Shown: in pieces, positions 55,146 through 58,214 of the stretch
Position numbering within the stretch: position 1 is the first letter of the stretch
How the letters are laid out: every line of letters starts with the position of its first letter
Assembly (NCBI GenBank): GCA_032718475.1
Contig: JAUCBJ010000803.1
Location: 1-58,214, forward strand
DNA: 58,214 nucleotides
Source of the DNA: Nemertoderma westbladi
Taxonomy: Eukaryota; Xenacoelomorpha; Nemertodermatida; Nemertodermatidae
Direction of reading: 5' to 3'
Position numbers and translations under genes: made by a program
The notes under the pieces: model-generated
What the model was told of the DNA's origin: nothing
The model's database searches: none
The model's input: the letters and a program-made list of their open reading frames with translations, nothing else

Positions 55146-58037
55146 ACGAATTCTGAGAATTTTGCCGCATTGCGTCATTTCATATATGAGAGATACCGCA
55201 GCATCTCAAAAAATATTTCACCCATAACTGATTTTCTACTATTAATTGAAAAAAAATTTGATGTGCTTACTTTTTCCGAAACTTTTCTGACGGACCAATC
55301 AAACTTAGACCTATTAAAAATTCAAGGCTACAAATCCCCTTATACAGATAATCGAAAATTAGGTAAGCTAGATAGAGGTGGGACAGCTATATATGTGCAG
55401 GAACATTTAGAAACATATGAACGAAATGATTTAAAAATGAAGGACCTTGAAAACTCATGGATCGAAATTAAACGCCCTAAATCTAAGCCTCTACTAATAG
55501 GAACTCTATACAGACCCGAAACAATGAAACGTGACGACTTCTTCTCTCTTCTTGACTGTACTCTTTCTAAACTTGCTGACACTCATAACGACATTATTAT
55601 AACTGGTGATACCAATATAGATTTGCTAACTTCTAGAGACAATCCCACTGAATATATAAACATCCTCAACAGCTACGGTTTCATCCAACTCATCCAAGAC
55701 CCTACCAGAATAACTCCATGGACTCAAACATGCATCGACCATATCATAACAAATATTACTACAGCTGCTACAAATTCTGGAACATTTAATACAAAAATTG
55801 GAACCTCAGACCATCAGCCAACATTTACAATGTTTATGAACTATGAATGCTACTTTAATAATACAAAAAATTACACTAAGTTCGATTATTCAAATTTCAA
55901 TTACCAAAATTTTATGAAAGACCTTGACCTACCAACCACTTGGACCTACACTTCTCATAACGTCTCAAATAAGGAAAAATTCGACATATTTTATCAAGAT
56001 ATAGAAAAATTATTTAACCTACATGTACCAAAAAAAGTTGTACCGCCAAAAAAAATCGCAAACAAACCCTGGATGACCGATGCCCTCTTATCTAGTACTC
56101 TAACAAAAAATAAACTCTACCGCTATTACATGAAACATCCCACTGAAGCTAACCTTAAAACATTTAAATCGTATAGAAACAAATTAACTAGTACTCTACG
56201 AGCCGCTGAACGACAGTACTACACCAAACAATTTCAACAAAACTCTAAAAACACAAGAAAAACGTGGTTAATAATAAATTCAGCACTTAATAAATCAAAA
56301 AAATTTACAATTCCCAAACAAATAACCACACGCACTGATGACACTGTACAAACCACTCGGGACCCAAAAAATATTGCGAACATACTAAACGAGCACTTTT
56401 CCACTGTAGGTACTAAATTAAATAACAAAATATCTATGTCTAATCGCTCCCCGCTACGACACATTCCTAACTCTAATCGCAGACCGAACTCATTCTCTCT
56501 AATTGAAACTACGCCTATAGAAGTAGAATATTTACTATTACATATAAATCCTAAATCTGCAACTAATGATACTTTTCCGATGAAACTACTTCTACTAGCA
56601 GCTAAACCTATATCTATTCGATTAAGCAAACTAATAAACTTATCTATAAACCAAGGATTCTTCCCCAAGTCACTTCAAATAGCCAAAATTATCCCCTCTT
56701 TTAAATCTGAAGATCCGACGGACCCAAATAATTATCGACCCATTTCACTCTTACCTGTATTAAGCAAAATATTTGAGCAAATTATAAATTCTCAGCTACA
56801 ATCCTACCTCTCAAAATATAATATCCTTTCAAATTCGCAATATGGTTTTCGCGCCAAAACATCAACATCTCATGCCCTTATTTCAGTCATTGAAAAAATT
56901 CACCAAGCATTAGATAACAAAAACTCGACCTGCGCTATTTATATTGACTTGAGGAAAGCATTCGATACTGTGAACCATAAAATTTTACTTGACAAGCTCA
57001 ACTGCTATGGCGTACGCGGGGTCCCTCTAAAACTAATAAGCAGCTTTCTATCATCTAGACTTCAGTACGTTTCCGTAGATAATCACTGTTCCTCTCTCCT
57101 CCCCCTCCTCTGTGGGCTCCCACAAGGAGGAGTTCTATCCCCCTTACTGTTTCTACTCTATATAAACGATCTCCCTAATGCCACTACCCTCCTATCCACA
57201 CTATTCGCTGATGATACGACTCTCTATCAAGCTGGAAACAATATAACTACTTTAACCAATAATATAAATTCTGAATTAAATAACGTTGCTGACTGGCTGA
57301 TAGACAATCGTCTCTCTTTGAATTTAAAAAAAACTGAATCAACTATTTTCTCAAATGTATTAAAAAATCCTCAGGATACACTTAGATTAATAATAAACCA
57401 CCAAAACATCAAACTAACAAACTGCACAAAATTTTTAGGAATCTATGTAGATAACAAGTTAACATGGAAATCACACATCAAACACATACTCTCTAAAATA
57501 TCTAAGTCTTCAGGTATATTTTATAAACTACGACACATATTTCCACCACATATCCTTAGGCAACTATATTTCACGCTAATACATCCCTACCTTAACTACG
57601 GCATTATACTATGGGGTAGTGCGCATTCTACTACACTAAATCCCTTAAAAACTAAAATAAATAAAATAGTTAGGTGTATTACCTTTAGTCACTATAGATC
57701 TTCAGCTCTCCCTATCTACAAATCACTATCAATACTCCATCTAGATTCACTATATAAGTTCCACGTAGCTAACTTTATGTACAATATAAATAACAACTTA
57801 ATACAAAACGATACACTGCAAAATTTATTTAGGAAATCCTCCAGCTTACATAGTTACAGTACCCGCTCAGCGGCTCGTGGAGACTTTTACATTGATACAG
57901 TAAGGCTAGACTCCTCACAACGATCCGTGAGTTTTCAAGGTCCTATGGTTTGGAATAAACTACCCCTGGAAATTCGAAAATGCAAAACAAAAGGTTTATT
58001 TACAAAAAAACTAAAACAACATCTCTTAGCTCTATAA
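55146..58037 (+). CDS. Endonuclease-reverse transcriptase of a CR1/jockey-group element
   Basis: The frame is open from 55146 to the TAA at 58035-58037. No Met is near the start (the codon at 55170 is TTG), so the protein is 5' truncated at the beginning of the endonuclease. Endonuclease motifs: ERYRSISKN, FSETFL, GGTAIYV, GTLYRPE, ITGDTNIDL and GTSDHQPTF. RT motifs: NNYRPISLLPVLSKIFE, IYIDLRKAFDTVNH, LPQGGVLSPLLFLLYINDLP and catalytic LFADDTTLY, then KFLGIYVDNKLTW. The C-terminus has YSTRSAARGDF and GPMVWNKLPLEIRKCKTKG, common in this group. All catalytic residues appear present, so the enzyme itself looks intact and the element young, although the truncated 5' end argues against mobility. 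Confidence 0.9.
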   Translation, partial: TNSENFAALRHFIYERYRSISKNISPITDFLLLIEKKFDVLTFSETFLTDQSNLDLLKIQGYKSPYTDNRKLGKLDRGGTAIYVQEHLETYERNDLKMKDLENSWIEIKRPKSKPLLIGTLYRPETMKRDDFFSLLDCTLSKLADTHNDIIITGDTNIDLLTSRDNPTEYINILNSYGFIQLIQDPTRITPWTQTCIDHIITNITTAATNSGTFNTKIGTSDHQPTFTMFMNYECYFNNTKNYTKFDYSNFNYQNFMKDLDLPTTWTYTSHNVSNKEKFDIFYQDIEKLFNLHVPKKVVPPKKIANKPWMTDALLSSTLTKNKLYRYYMKHPTEANLKTFKSYRNKLTSTLRAAERQYYTKQFQQNSKNTRKTWLIINSALNKSKKFTIPKQITTRTDDTVQTTRDPKNIANILNEHFSTVGTKLNNKISMSNRSPLRHIPNSNRRPNSFSLIETTPIEVEYLLLHINPKSATNDTFPMKLLLLAAKPISIRLSKLINLSINQGFFPKSLQIAKIIPSFKSEDPTDPNNYRPISLLPVLSKIFEQIINSQLQSYLSKYNILSNSQYGFRAKTSTSHALISVIEKIHQALDNKNSTCAIYIDLRKAFDTVNHKILLDKLNCYGVRGVPLKLISSFLSSRLQYVSVDNHCSSLLPLLCGLPQGGVLSPLLFLLYINDLPNATTLLSTLFADDTTLYQAGNNITTLTNNINSELNNVADWLIDNRLSLNLKKTESTIFSNVLKNPQDTLRLIINHQNIKLTNCTKFLGIYVDNKLTWKSHIKHILSKISKSSGIFYKLRHIFPPHILRQLYFTLIHPYLNYGIILWGSAHSTTLNPLKTKINKIVRCITFSHYRSSALPIYKSLSILHLDSLYKFHVANFMYNINNNLIQNDTLQNLFRKSSSLHSYSTRSAARGDFYIDTVRLDSSQRSVSFQGPMVWNKLPLEIRKCKTKGLFTKKLKQHLLAL

Positions 58038-58214
58038 TAAATTTACCAAAATACTAATAATTAAAAAATCTACTAATCAAACACAGTATCTCCCAAAGTT
58101 TGTGCCCAGCAGCGTATTGTACTGTGGCAGACTGGAATGGAACTGCTAACGAACTAAAAATATTACTTCACAATTAATTTAAATCGAATCATGAGTACTT
58201 CACAACCCAAACCC
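58038..58214 (+). other. 3' untranslated region of the non-LTR element
   Basis: AT-rich sequence after the stop; no poly-A or tandem tail is reached before the window ends. Confidence 0.6.

Larger units (their letters stand above)
55074..58214 (+). mobile_element. CR1/jockey-group non-LTR retrotransposon, 5' truncated
   Basis: It begins at the break in element C integrase and runs past the window end. It carries an endonuclease-RT ORF with no stop, then a 3' untranslated region from 58038. The clade (CR1, L2 or a neighbour) is judged from RT and C-terminal motifs only. Confidence 0.85.

Overview
This window is repeat-rich DNA from an invertebrate animal. It is packed with retrotransposons of animal type: Ty3/gypsy, BEL/Pao, RTE-like and CR1/jockey-like. 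It also carries TTAA-flanked DNA elements, minisatellites, and two spliced exons that together make an F-type (fucose-binding) lectin domain. No bacterial operon, rRNA or convincing tRNA is visible. BEL/Pao elements and F-type lectins suggest an aquatic invertebrate such as an echinoderm, hemichordate or mollusc, but the species cannot be fixed from the sequence.

Layout. 1-3508 (+): the 3' part of a decayed Ty3/gypsy element (protease edge, RT, RNase H, integrase, 3' LTR). It abuts and probably interrupts BEL element A (3509-11144, minus), which runs gag/protease, RT, RNase H, integrase, spacer and then a degraded extra ORF called ORFX here. 11145-14560: minisatellites and short repeats. 14566-14761 (minus): the C-terminal exon of the F-type lectin domain. 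15560-17201: a truncated RTE-like copy with a 72-bp target duplication. 17815-18440: a non-LTR ORF1 fragment. 18441-21870: a longer RTE-like copy, minus strand. 22345-42626: a TTAA-flanked palindromic element whose left arm holds a second palindromic MITE and whose centre holds BEL element B (23918-41690, 17.8 kb, both LTRs present). 44015-44274 (minus): the N-terminal lectin exon. 45480-48270: non-LTR RT scraps, a TTAA-type element and exon-like open segments. 48556-55073: BEL element C (minus), partial, with ORFX partly duplicated and interrupted by a TTAA-flanked element. 55074-58214 (+): a CR1/jockey-like element with a 955-codon EN-RT ORF.

The most notable system is ORFX. All three BEL elements carry, downstream of integrase where an envelope gene would sit, a large unfamiliar ORF with Cys/His zinc-binding motifs. 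In element B it appears as 339-aa and 1076-aa ORFs; element C shows these were originally one frame of about 1,400 codons. It resembles no envelope protein I recognise, and I assign no function.

The host gene signal is the lectin. Its two exons lie on the same strand with matching splice phases, 29.3 kb apart, and nearly everything between them is transposon sequence.
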